Shown in pieces: positions 1 to 13,300 of a stretch of 64,000 nt of DNA. Source of the DNA: Acanthaster planci (Eukaryota; Echinodermata; Asteroidea; Valvatida; Acanthasteridae). The position numbers and the translations under genes were made by a program. Below the pieces are notes generated by a model that was not told where the DNA came from, ran no database searches, and saw nothing but the letters and a program-made list of their open reading frames with translations. Each line of letters starts with the position of its first letter. Position 1 is the first letter of the stretch. The stretch lies in contig NW_019091359.1 of NCBI RefSeq assembly GCF_001949145.1, positions 288,667-352,666 of the forward strand. Direction: 5' to 3'.

Positions 1-3000
1 AGAAATGGACGATGGGAATCAACTGGGTGTGAAGGAAAGTTAATTTGAAATGTTGGCCCACACTTCGAAGAACCATCACTGGGAATGTAAAAGAGGGACG
101 CTTGAACTTAAGTTTTGAGCCCCGTAGCTACGGCGCGGCACACGCTGTCTAAGTTGGCCCTGCGGATGTACACCTACCAGACATAATGCTTAAGGCAACG
201 GGTTAAATTCAGCAACTTATTTAAGCTGTTTTGATGTGAAGGATTTTGTAACTAGCCGTTGAATGAGACGTACTGGTTTAAAAATTGAAGCACGGTGGTT
301 GTTTCACATTCAGCTAGAAGTCCTATATGACAGAGAAAGTGGACCTAATAGATTGACCCACTTTCTCCCAACGAACCTATCAAGCAGTCAGGGAAACCAT
401 TTCAAACTCCGTCTTACACGTCAATTTGCCATCCCCCCTACTGTACAAAGACACCGCAAAAGACCCATCAGTCTATCACTGAAAACGGTTATAGTAGTTG
501 AGTATATATTGGTACAATTTATTACCGCTGAAATCGTGTTGACTTCTCTCGGCATTAAATACTCGCTGGTGGACCCACTTGAGACGCAGGAGGCCCAGAG
601 CTGGCTACTGCACGCGACGGTGCCATCTCTACCGTAGCGCCACCTCGACTCGTGTTCAGATTAGAACACTTGATGATTGGGCGCCTGTTGAGCATGACCA
701 AACCTAAACATCATAATGGCAATTAGTGTCGTATGGGCGGTATTGTTAGAGAACCATTTTTGCACAAACTGTTTTACAATTTACAGCGCTGTCATTTTCA
801 GTTATTTGCATGTTATCAACGACGGCGACACTAAGCCAGTGTTTCCGTCTAACATGAATGTCCAAACCCTCATCTGGCATTCGAGCCTGGGACTATATTA
901 CTGTGCTGGAGAGTTACGGCTGCTTTCGAACAGACTTTTCAAAAGCTTGACAATAGTTCCACATGTTCTCAAAATACATTCCGATTGTCTGTGACTACTT
1001 TTGATAGTATGCGATTCATTCCAGCGTCTATGCGAGGTTTTGATTGCCTACGACGTCTGCCGATTATCTGCGACTATTTTCCAATCATCTCCAATTGTCA
1101 TGTTTGATCATAATCATGTAACGTCTTCCTGATTACCTGCAACTATTCGCACACGGTCTGCGACTCACATGGTGACTGCTATGTAGACTTAGAACAAATT
1201 TACCTATAACCGATGCCCATTTACAAACTCATCCGGTGTAATGCAGCAACCAGAAATTTTATGGCTTTGCCGGGTTTCAAACAACTTTCAGTGTATAATT
1301 GCATATTTTACCACAACGGTTCTATCCACATCAGTAAATTATTTTAGAAGAACCCCACTACCTTCCGCCCTAATCATGGTCATTAACTCTGTTATTGTAC
1401 TTGAGAGGACACTTCCTGACGGTGGTGAAGATGTACCTTTCCCGCCAGAAAACACAGGAATGCTAACCGCAACCTCTTGAGGCGTAAGACCGCGTACCGT
1501 ACACTACCCCACTCAAAAGACCACGCCAGCCACTTTGATCTGGACCCCTTTTCGTTCAGCGTTGTAGATCATTTCGATGATGGGATACCGAAGCTCTGTA
1601 AATTGCCTCAAACGGGAGCAAAAATTGGGAGCAATTATGGCTCAAGATCGCTCCCCTGAGATCCTAAATTGGTTGTACAGATCAAAACTCGAGCGGCGGC
1701 TGGGGTGTAATGTCGAGCAAAGAAGAAAGACACCGCACCGCCAGACCGAGGCTGCCGAAAACTAAGCTGAAAATGAGGGATATTGTGAGCAATTAAGCGG
1801 CTAAATTTGAGCAATCAAGAAATGAAATGGGCCCTCGCTCGGACTTTTCCCATTCTGCTTTCTATATCTAACCCACTTGTTTCTCTCCTGTCTTCTTAAA
1901 TGGATGCGGTTCGTCTCTGGGTTTGTCTCCTCATCTCCCCCAAGTCTCTTTGAGAAGCTTAGATTAGACCGTGTCGCCTTCAGGATTGAGGATACACTGC
2001 GCTCAGCCTGCAAGGCTTGTCTCGTTGGACAAAGGAGCTCATTTATACAGACGAGCCCGGGTAAAAAGAGGATTCGTAAATTCAAGGGGACACAAAAAAA
2101 AAACCCAGCGCTGAGTCTTGCCGTCGCCTGGCTGTCGTCTCCCCTGAATAGACCCCCTCCCTTGGGCCCAGTTTATCTCCGATTGTCCCTCTAGTATCAA
2201 CACTTGCTTGTTTAAGACCTCATCGGGGATCCCTACAAGACTGCTCATTTTGAAAGAATCGGCTTGTAATTGCCGGGTCCTGCTGCCATTTTTTTTTCTT
2301 AAAGGCACCCTTTTCTCCACCCATTCAACTCCCGACTTTCGCGCCAGGACGATAATACCCTCAAAAGGGGGAAGTTGACACAGGATTCCGGGGCTTATGC
2401 CTATTAATGGTGAACAAACCGAAGTGCTTGGTGGGCCAAGTGAGGATGTAGATGTCACAACAAAACGGGGGGATTGAAATGCGAAAGTGACAGTTTATTT
2501 CTTAATTGGGTGCACCAAAAGGGACAAACTTGAGCAGATGTCCAATAAGATGTTGTATCTGTCTCCAGCGAATGCTATGATTATAGCACCAGCTAGATGA
2601 AGACCCATGAAACTTTTAAGAGGAAAAAACAGTTGTGCCAACAACCTGTTGACATGGTTTGTGCAAGCTGACGACTAAAAACGTCGCCTTTTAGAAAAAA
2701 TAGAAACCATGAACATGTCAATCCCGTCAGTATTACCAGTTTTTGTTGACTTGGTTTCAATAATCAGTACTGTTTTTGCGCTGTAAGAACCCCAAGTGGC
2801 CAAAGAATGATGTGATTATTTTTTTTATTTCTTGGCTGCTTGAACCACGCGTGATAGTCGTAGAGACAGTTAGATCCTGTTTTCGAGAAGCAAAACAGCC
2901 TTGTGCACTTAGCGGTTGTTATTCCTATTGGTTAGTGCAGTATCATACATGTGCGTCACTGGGTAGGGAGCGCTTACCCCTTCCCTCCGGGGAAATGAAA

Positions 3001-6000
3001 ACTGCAGAAAAAAAAGGTAAAAGCGGAAGAAATTTTTGAAAATAAAGGGGATGAATATCACTAATTTGTTTGAGAAAAACCCAACAATCCAAACTAACTT
3101 CTTCAGCCATTAACAATTATTGTTTATCGTCTTTTAGCTGATGACTTCTTTGCCCCTTGGAAAAACAGGTTTGTTCCTCCCCCTACAAAAAACCTGGCGA
3201 CGCCCATCATGGTATCATAGTCCCCGCCGTGAACGTGTTCTCTGTTTAAAGTGGCCGGGAAGTACCCGCCGATGACGTGTCCGCCGCGCCGCAGTCCTCA
3301 CCAATGTGACTGTACGCCTGATGCAAACTTTTACTTACCCAGACTACATTTTCCTAATTCGAGTAACTAAGGAAGAGAACAGAAATAAAAGTTAAGAACA
3401 GTCCTCTCTTTAAATGTATTTTTAAAGAGAAAATGTTGATTTTTTTTGCCCTGCTGCATCAACAGTGTGTTCCGGGAGTTTACTTTGTCCATCAATGGTA
3501 CCTTACACCAGCTTCCTAGAGTTACAAGGGTTTGACCTCGTTCCCACCGTCTCACTTATTTGTAAGAGCACACACGATCATCCCCAGGCCAGGGTTACCC
3601 AGTGTTAGCTGGTCAAGCGTATCCAAATTGGGTGACAAGTATAAAACCCCTTTGATTAAAGAATTTTAAATTTGACATACTTGATTAGTTGAGTTATAAC
3701 TATCTAGCACATACTTTTGAACTCCTAACTCATTGTTTCTTTGACGTTCGCAGGGGAAAATTCTGTGCAACGTGTTGCTCCGTCGTTCTTTTCTACTTTC
3801 CGTGAGTACAATGTTTAGCTTTTCCGATGCTGGAACTCCTTCATAAAAAAAAACAAATTCAAGCATAATGCCTGGCTACAGAAATGAATATCTCCGGCGC
3901 CATGGGACTTGTGAATAGTAATGAACGATGTGATGGCAGGAAAACACGAAAGAACTGTCAGAATGAGAGGGAGTCCAAACAAGAAGGGGAAAAGCCGCCA
4001 AAAAATCCCGCCAGTTAAGACAACGGAAGGAAAGAATCGTTCCGCTTTCCTCAAGGTCGTCATTCCACGGTTGGGGAAATTCCTGCCTGATGTCGGGAGC
4101 AGGAAGAGCTGTGGGCCCGGCATCCGGAGATGCATAAGTCCGCCTTAATTCCTTCCCCGTTCCTTCATTGTCAACCGTCGTACTTGTCAACTGCGGGGGG
4201 GGCGTAGAGGTGAGATCTCGATATAAAGGTGAACTCGGCTGGCAGGACGAAATATACCTTGCGTGAACACGTCTCGGGCACGTGCTCAAGAAGCTAGCCT
4301 ATAGTTCTTCCATCATTTTTGTCAACCGCACGTCCTTAAAAGCCCCTTTAAAGAAAATAACAATTCTAATAGTATAGCGCATTTGAATATATCTATATGA
4401 AATGTGCGCTTTATAAATGAATAAATTAGTATTAATCATTAGTAGATTTCGTCGTCTTCAGATGTTGGTTAATTCCTTTTTGATAAATTTACAATATGAA
4501 CTTTTCAGATAAGTCATTACTCTACAAGATTTACCCGATCAAATGATATTTTTGTATTCATACCGAATTTTGAGATGTAACCAGTACCAACTCTCTAACT
4601 TATTTGTTGCTCTTACATGCACGGTGATGTGAAATACATAAAGACGGTGAAGTATAAGATTTTCCATGCACAATACACGTATCTTTGAAATGCTTTTGTC
4701 CTTGGTTTTTACTTCGAAAGTCTAATCATAAACGAGCGTTTTTGTCAATTGCACGGACTAGTTCAACCTGGCGCTTCAAACCTGTCTTTCCTTGACAAGT
4801 TATGGTGAATGTGAAATTATAACGTCAAGTCCTCAAGATTTCCCACAATTTATTATTCCTTTTTTTCAATATGGGAGAAATTGAGACAATGTGAGACTCC
4901 GTTGCCTCCCGAAGGCCTCTTCAAGAAAGCAAAGTCCCAATGTTTAGAGTCTCAGTGATCTGATATTAACAAAGACCGACGACTGGTCGGGCTGAAAGAT
5001 TCACGGTTTTACGGGGCGCGCGGTGAGTGGAGCGCCCAAGATGCTCAGTCGAGTGGTTAAACAATCGCCGGTCTGATCCGCCCGTGTCTACAAAGCCGAC
5101 ACGGTCGTGTATCCGTGTTCCGGTTGTCGTCCATCTTTTCCCTCGTCTCCCTCCCGGCACAGGTAATTGCCACTCCAACCCTTGTATGCTCATATGTTAA
5201 CACACACACAACACCGAGTAGGCCCTTTTTCCCCTCTTGGGTCGCCGTTTCAATCAAGCGGTGCCCGGCCGTTGCATGTTGCGAGACTCCTCCGGACCAG
5301 GCGCCGCTTCCGTCCCACCTGTTACGGCGGGGAGATGAGGGAACAAGGAGCAACTTTCTCTTCACGGGCCGGCAATCAATCTCAACCCCCGCAACTCTTG
5401 TCCGGTCAACGCGACCGGGGCCGGACCCGTTCTGCATAGATCAAGGGCACTCAATCGGCAAAGCCGGTCGTTGTTTAACGGGAGGGCGGCCAACTCTTCA
5501 ATCCCCAAGTAATATCTCTGCCCCCCTCCTTCAACTTAACGCATCGCGTCGACTTCATCTTCAAGACGGTGTCTCCGAGACATGAAGTGGCCGCTCGCCG
5601 GAGGCCCTGTGTGTTTTTCTCGGTGTCCGGTGCTTGGGGGAGCATGATTGATCATCGCCCGGCACCACTTGATGCCTCTCACAGCACGAGCATCCCATCG
5701 ACGGCGCACCGTATGGTGTAACTTCAGAACTCTAGCGTCACCCCAATCCGGTCCAGTTCTTGCTCTCTCCTGAAGCTCTTCGATCTCGCTTGGCAAGACT
5801 AATATAGAAATGATACTTAATTAGGGGGCTGCCTGCGTGGTCGCACGCGGATATTAAAACCTGTCGGCATTGCCTCCACTATTAAACCGAATGACAACAT
5901 GTAAGAAGTCTGCGAGAAAAACCAATTAATTCAGCCGGCGGATACCTCCATGTGTCTGACATGTCGGTCTGTGATTCGGCTGATCCGCACTCATATTACG

Positions 6001-7112
6001 TACAGTCAACCTAAATACCGCCAAATTTATTTTCGAGTGAGTAAATATTTAACCAACCTGGCTTTGGAAATATTGAAATTGTGACACATCATCCATTTGG
6101 GCTGAAAACTTATTCTTAACCACAGCAAAGTTTGACAGAGGGATATTAGATTGTGCACTTTTATCAGTTTTTAAAAAGGTTTGGCGCCGTCAATTTCTGG
6201 GACAATGGGTATGAAACTTCCAAAAATCGTGGTTACTTTGGGCAAACATTTTGACCGAGTTGGGAGGATTCGTTGACACTTTGGCCAACATTAGGCAAAA
6301 TGTAAACTTTTGAATAATACCATTGTTTATTAGTTTGTATCATTATATATCGAACGTTAACAATGATATGTGCTGTTGTAGGTAAGTGAAGCAAGTTGAT
6401 CATTATTTTCTCTGTAGCCAATGGATTCACAACCTGTACACGAGTTGTGCCGCTCAATTACGCGTCACATCAACGATAACGATTAAATGCAGTTTCCCCA
6501 GTCCACTGCCCTGTCACGTGCTACCCAACACCTTAAGATTTTGGTCACATTAAAAAAAAACTCAAATGGGCGGGGTGCAATCTGCTGCAACGTGCATTCC
6601 CCGACATCACAGTCTTGCCATTTGTGTTCGTGCTGAGAATGTGTGACTTTTTAGGGTATGCCTTGTGCACAATTTGACATAAATTTGACACGAAATGTCA
6701 AATTTTGGATGCTGATGAGTGCCCCAAATTTAAATATCACTGAGACAAATGCTGATCGAACCAACTGAGGAGTATAATTGGGCTGTAATTATAAAATACT
6801 TCGCTTGATTGGTCCGAAACCTTGCGGGTATGCACAACATGAATGCTGCTAACCTATGTGTGCATCCAGTTTCAACTAAATCTGTTAATGTACAGCCGAG
6901 AATGGAGGTATGGGCTTTGCCACCTGACATGAGAGGGTTAAATAAACAGCTCGGTCAGGGTGAAGACCTCGGGTCGGTGGTATATTACACACAATCCTCT
7001 TTCCAGTACCATTAAAATCTCCACCTTCCTTTAGTTCATGTGCAAGGGGATGGTGGGCCCGCCTATGAGTAAAAATATTCCCATCCAGAGAGTGACAATA
7101 TCGGCAGGGTAT
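1..7112. other. Intergenic, no gene seen
   Basis: Many short open frames but none with recognisable domains or splice structure. The stretch at about 5000-5750 is clearly richer in CG dinucleotides than its surroundings and is open in several frames on both strands (up to 156 codons), which reflects composition rather than coding. No tRNA or rRNA could be folded convincingly. Confidence 0.7.
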
Positions 7113-7304
7113 CCGCCTCGAGCAGAAGCACCCCCTCATCGGTTGAAAGAGCCGTGCTGGGCGAGAGTGTTCATTTTGTTGGTAGCGATGCGACCCTGAC
7201 GCGTGCATTTCTTAGTCGTTCGTTTACCAGCGAAGTTCAGTTCTGACCAAAGGAGCCTCCATTGCTAAGAAAATAACGCCCTCTCTTGGTCCTGCTCGAG
7301 GCCC
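7113..7304 (+). repeat. Interspersed repeat family C, copy 1 (about 190 bp)
   Basis: Shares an extended alignment with 25286-25472, including GAGCAGAAG, CCCCCTCATCGGTTGAAA, GTAGCGATGCGA, CAGCGAAG, ACCAAAGGAGCCT and CCCTCTCTTGGT. In this copy the ends form an 11-bp perfect inverted repeat (GCCTCGAGCAG at 7115-7125, complement at 7292-7302), suggesting a small DNA transposon. No clear tRNA-type A/B boxes, so a SINE is less likely. Family not identified. Confidence 0.7.
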
Positions 7305-10300
7305 ATAGAATTGTGCAGGGCTTGTGGAAATTTGTTGGCACTACCCAACTACATGTACATGCATTGATCGCCAAGACATTGCGTCGATGTGGATTAAGCT
7401 TATTAGAAAAGCACTGCAAAGCGTTCCGTGTCATTTATAACATCCAAAAAGTGATTCCTCCTTGTGAAATCATGCAGCCTGATTTGCTTCTAACGTCGAA
7501 AACTATAAATGGCCCATCGCTTCCGTTCATTCGCCATGTTTGGTTGGTTGTTTTAAAAGCAAACGTCACCCATCTCTTCTCATTTATCACTGTCCCTTGA
7601 GATAACTTTGGAAAAATAATATAATACTGATCAAAATAGACATATTATTTACATTTCTTAGTATTTTTAGGACCCCATTTCCTGCTTCATCCTTTTCAAT
7701 TTTGGTGTCTGATCTGCAACCTTAGAGTAATTGTACTACACAGGCGAACGCGCGCCCTTTCTTCCGCATAATGATTAAGAACCGCAAATTCCCGCTCGGC
7801 AAATTCTCCAAACAAACTGTCTAAATCTTTCCATCTCCCTGTGTTTCCGTGGGCCTTGCAAATCGTAATTTTACCTCCAGTCAGTTCAAGACGCTGCTTT
7901 AGACGCTGGCTGTGATGCCCACGAGGTGGTGAGACCATGACGAGGATATACCCACGAGGCACTGTATCGTAAACTAGCCGATACCACCGCATCGTGCCAG
8001 CTTCCCCTCACGCCCGTCCTGCGCTGATGAACCGCCACCTCTCTGCCGCCACGTGCTACCCATGATTTCCCGGCCGTCCATCAAAGCCAGTGCCCTCCCA
8101 GGTACGGCCCCGCCGTACTAACTCGGCGCACGCCTCAACATTTCCTTGCTGATAATTAGAAGTTAGTAGTTTGACGCCTCGGCACCGTCTCTGGTCTCTC
8201 TCTCCTTTTGTGCTGAGTCGAGGAGAGAGGGGGGATCATAACCGCTCATTTTCGAGCCCTGTAATGAAAATTCTGCCCGGGGCTACTCTGAGAGATAAGG
8301 CGAGAGAGGGATGAGCTTCCGCCATTTGGGGGCTCGAAATCACTTATGGATACATGTTGAAATTAGAACATAGATTCGCGCTGCAAGTAGCGATGACGGC
8401 TCGGAATTCCTGATTCTTTGTGTTTTGTTTCTTAAACTGACAGACAGACGCGCCTAGCCTGTTTGTGCTTCACATAATTACCGAAAAAACGAATAAATTC
8501 ACGGGTTCCCAATCGCCGTTCATTTCTTGCATTTGCTATGAAATAATATCGACTGTGCGCGTACACATCACATTTAAAGAAACCAGCAAAGTGACTAAAA
8601 TGGACTGACTGGTATCCGTGTGCATGATTATCCCAAAAAGGCTCAGACAAAAGTAATGAAGGAACCATTCAAAGGCCGAGCATTTAGAAAGGCAGAATTT
8701 TTGGAAATAAATAAATGCAGCAAACTAGAAAACAGTTCAATAAGTTTTATGAATATATTTATAATTATAAATGTTAACATTCGATGTGGTTTTTAACTGG
8801 ACAATTCTTTTCTCTTTGTTTATTCGGAAGCTTTTCCTGAGGGAAAAATTAATGCAAATGATAACAAGGACCCAAGAGAAAGACAGACAAACTTAACAAA
8901 TTTTGACACAGAACGCTGTGCTGCAACAGTAGCATATGGACGAATCTTTCCTATCATACTTCGCACAGGGAGGAAAAAAATATCCCTTCAGAAGGTTCTG
9001 GCAGTGTTTGAAATGGAAGCATACATCTCTCCAATTGAAAAGGGAAAGGACTAGTTGTTTTCCTGCCAACTTTCTTCAATAACCCCCTCGGAGTTTAGGG
9101 AATGAAGGGCAGGCATTTCACCCTGAAAGAGCGGATCCGCCCAAACATTTTTTCTTGATGTCATAGCAATGCATAATTTTTTCCCCGAGCTTTCAGGTGC
9201 TTCCCATTAAATGCCTTCTTATCACCTTGACACCAACTGTATGGAAGTCAAACTGATCTGGCGAAACGCCCATTTTTCCTAGACAGATCAGCCCAAAATG
9301 TAAAGTTTACCCAATGACGCCTCCGAGGCAGCGATACGTGAGGCCGTGAACTTGACAATAACAATAAAACCAAGCCATACGTCACATTGAATTGAAACGT
9401 CAAATAATGTAGTCATTATGAAGTCTTTCATTGCATACAATCAAGTTTCTAAAAAGATCATCCATAGGATCGTCAAGATCGGGGGGGGGGGATTCCACGC
9501 CCAACGGTTTTTAGGTGTTCCGAAAAGCCTGGCTTGCGAGGGTTAATTAAACAGCGGACACCATCAACCCTCCCCCCACTTCGCCTTTGAATACACATTA
9601 GGGGAGAAAAATTGAACCGCTTTCAGAACAAAAATCTAACCGTCCCCGGCCCTACTCATTGCCTGAATCGCCATTAAGGACGTACAAAGCAACTCCCTCT
9701 TTCATACAGCATTTATCTGTAGAGCGGTTGAGCCGTTCATAGCTTTATGCCTGAGAACTCACCGGTCAGCAACCGACACATCTCTTCCAAATACTACCCA
9801 GACCAAGTCTTCATTGTTACTGAGTGTATCTGCTTCGAGGATTATGGGAAGACCATTGGTTATCAGTCATAATAAACCGCTAAATTCATGCAATGGGAGG
9901 TGAATTTCTGCAGTTTCACTGTGTGACGTTGATGATGATTGTGTGAGATGCGGGTCCAGAGCCAAGGAACATCGAAAGTGTTACTTGCGGCCCTGCAGTG
10001 GTAGCCCCCTCCCCCGCAAAATGTTACTTTATATTTTTCGTCAACCTTGCCCAAGCCATCACTAGAATCCCGTGAAAGCAAACGGCGGACAATATTAATT
10101 TGTAACTCACTGTTTGAAAGTTTTGTTTTTGTTTTTTGCTGTACGATATAATCAAGTATGCATTAATTCGACGTATCTACCGCAACAAACGCCATGGTGA
10201 CGTCAAGGGACATGACTAACTCTAAGGGTTGATTTCTTCAAACAAAGTTTCATAGATGTTATTTACAAGTACTCAACTTCAACAAAGACAGAGGGTGAAA

Positions 10301-13300
10301 GAAAAATACTGGCAACTGAGCAAGATGACAAAAATTACGCATCAAAATGCAGACTGAATGATTATCCTCCTATATTCGTCTGTTCAATTTCCGATTTTTT
10401 TCCTGATCACTTTGACAAAATTTAGTGTAACCCCCCCCGTTCCCTTTTTTGAAACCTATGACCTGAATTGCCTCTCACCTGTCCAAATACAACAGAAAAT
10501 GTTTAGTCCCACAATTCCTCATCACCATGGCTTTTCAAATCTTTCGTTCAACTCTAATGTAATGAGACCGTTGTCAGAGATTTGGTCTGCCATCTGCTTC
10601 GAAAAAAGAAACCACTCGGACATGGATAATGTTAAACAGCGTGGCATTGGCAACAGAAGCCATTCAGAACAAGTAGCAACGATACCAATTGGAAACAAAA
10701 ACGAAATAAGTCAATCAAAATTAAATAAATTTCCTCCTGGGATGCGAAAAAGCAAATGTACGTCAGTAATCCGTGGTCTACATGCATTGATGGCGCTGGT
10801 AACAGGATTGTGGGGGGAATTGATAAATAATAATGAGCTTGATTAGTGTGCTTCAAATTAATGAAGTCTGTAGCAAGAAAACATTTACATGAATATTAAT
10901 TTAGTCTATATGGGAGAGTGGATTAATGCCAAAATTCTAACCAATTTATGGAAGACTCAATCTGCTTTTGTAGCTCTCAGTGCTCTCATGAGTCTCATGA
11001 TATTCATTCATTCGTTCATTCCTGCAGGTATTTCCATTGGTACACCAATGGCTTTTATTACTCGAATATTAAATCTCTGTCATCGTTTGGTTTTGTCCTT
11101 TTGTGTAAATGATATCTGACAGTCACCGCCCCTTTGACCAGTGAATAAATGGGTGGCGAATGTTGACGTGATTGTGGTCCTGCGGGGAGGGCTTCGTGAA
11201 TGGCGGGGCTTGGCCGGCAGAGCGGAGCGTACCCGCCGGGCGAGGCGAAGGGGCCCCATGCCGGTTGAGAAAACACCAAACGACGGGGAGGCGGCTGGGT
11301 TTCCGGCGGTCCTCGCCTAACGGGGCTACGGGGGCTGACTGGCGGGAATCCTCGTTGTATCTGTAACCACGTAGCTCAGAGACACCCTAATGTTAGCGCC
11401 ATCTGTGTAATGCATTTATGCTGGGGGGAAAATGGGCTAATTTCAAGAGTCACGAACAAGCTCAAGACTTTGACCCAATTGGTTGTGGTTGACCATTTAT
11501 GCAGCAGTTTTCTTGAGTATTAGACAATGTGATACCAGAATAGCACAGATCAAGTAATCGTCGGGAGGTACTGCCAAACTGGTCCCCTGGACGTGCACAT
11601 CGTCCTCAGTTCTTGAAGAGCATGGTAAATTATATATAAAATATTCGGGAGTATATTTTCAAAACATATATAGCTGTCTCGTTGTTTTTACACATTTCAG
11701 TAGAGGGATACTTGTGTTCCGGGAATCTTTGAAGGTTTTTTTTAAATTTTGTTCTGGTCTTGTTCTTACAGATTAGGCTCGTAGCGTTCATGGTTCAGTA
11801 AAAAGGATCCTCGGAATGGAAGCCGGCTGTATTTTGTAAAAATCGATGCAAGACTGCGAGGCGAAGTTATTTAAACCGCACGGCTTCAATCACTAGACTT
11901 GTCCTTGTCCTTGCTCGTCATCGACAGTCAACATCGAGGGGCCCGAAATAGCCTTGATCCTAGGCTGTTTGGCGGCCTGGCACGCCCCCGTTACGATATC
12001 GTGCTCAGACCCCTCTCCGCACCCCGCCGTACATGGCGACAAATCCCGGCCAATTCAATTAACTGACGTCTGGGGGCCTCCGTCTTGTACCGCGCGGGGT
12101 TGTGTAATAAAGTCATCTTGTTATGATATCTGTCGTGTGTTTTTCCAAGTGATACGCCTCGCAGGCGCGGATTGGCCGGCGATCAGTTGGAGACCTCCCC
12201 GTCCGTTAGGCAGTTATACGCGCCTCGTGGCCCGGGGTCCCAGGAAAAGATTCATAGAACAAGAAGTAAAAAAAAGTCCCAACGAAACTGAAAACTCATC
12301 CTTCCGAATCATTGGGTAATTGAAAATGAAACAGGCGTTTGATCCAGGGAATCCAAACCGCTGCGAGGCAATTTCCCGCTGTCTCGTAGACAGGCGATTC
12401 GGTCTTTCCCGACGACTGCCCGGGCCGCTATCTTCCGATCGCCGGTCTCCTGGGACGATCCATCTAGCGCTGTCTCTCCCCACTCACAAAAATATCAATA
12501 TTATGGGGCGCTGCAGGACGCGCGCCCAGTTATCTTGTCATGCAGCATCATTCTACAGTCTCGAGGCAGATGAAAAAAAAAGGTGCGCTTCTTCTTGCGA
12601 TAATAGCCGCGCAATTTGGCCAAGTAGGGAAACCAAGGTCGTGGCCAAAGCGACGGCTTAGACCGTGGAAGTGAGATGGTAAGAGCACGTCAGCAAGGCC
12701 TTGGTACATCCACCGTGCATAAACACTACTGACAGGGACGGTGGACTCTCTGCCTAATATATCGGTGCACGGCGCGGCACATATAGGCATCATTGGCCTT
12801 GGACGCGATGGTAAAGCTGTCTTTTTAGGGAGAGAATTGGGCCGGACTGTCGAATCGAGGCGACGACGAATCCCGCTCCATCTATAGCCGTGTCTAGCTC
12901 GGTGCAATCTTTGATCTGATCAACTGAAGTATAGGCACATTAAAACAAACACTGAATCTAGATCACGGCTTTTAGAATCAGCAATAATTAATGTTGGCAG
13001 CCTTAATGGGAGGCCTTAAGATGCGTTTTCAGGTTATTCTGATATTGGTTTAGTCAGCCATGGCTGTTGTTGAACGAGCAAGCCACAGAGCTTGTTCAAT
13101 CAGACACAGTAAGGGCCTTGTCTCCAGGTAATGCATCCATTATTCCCAAATCGCTGCCGTGTTTTCTTTCTTTCCTCGGTCAAGGTTGGTTGAAACGATC
13201 TATTGTTTTCCCTTCCAGAAATGCAGGAACGCCAGGCAGTTTGAGATATAAAAATGAGGAGACTGCATTGGTGAAAATTGTTTGTTGTCATTTTGGGGGA

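Noticed and set aside
5049-5085. tRNA A-box-like sequence (GAGTGGTTAA)
   Set aside because: No B box at the right distance and no cloverleaf could be drawn.
5057-5585. Overlapping 126- and 156-codon frames on both strands
   Set aside because: CG-rich composition depletes stop codons in several frames; arginine/proline/serine-rich translations with no domain.
10358-10846. 162-codon open frame
   Set aside because: No recognisable motif, no splice context and no second exon nearby; length alone is not enough in AT-rich DNA.
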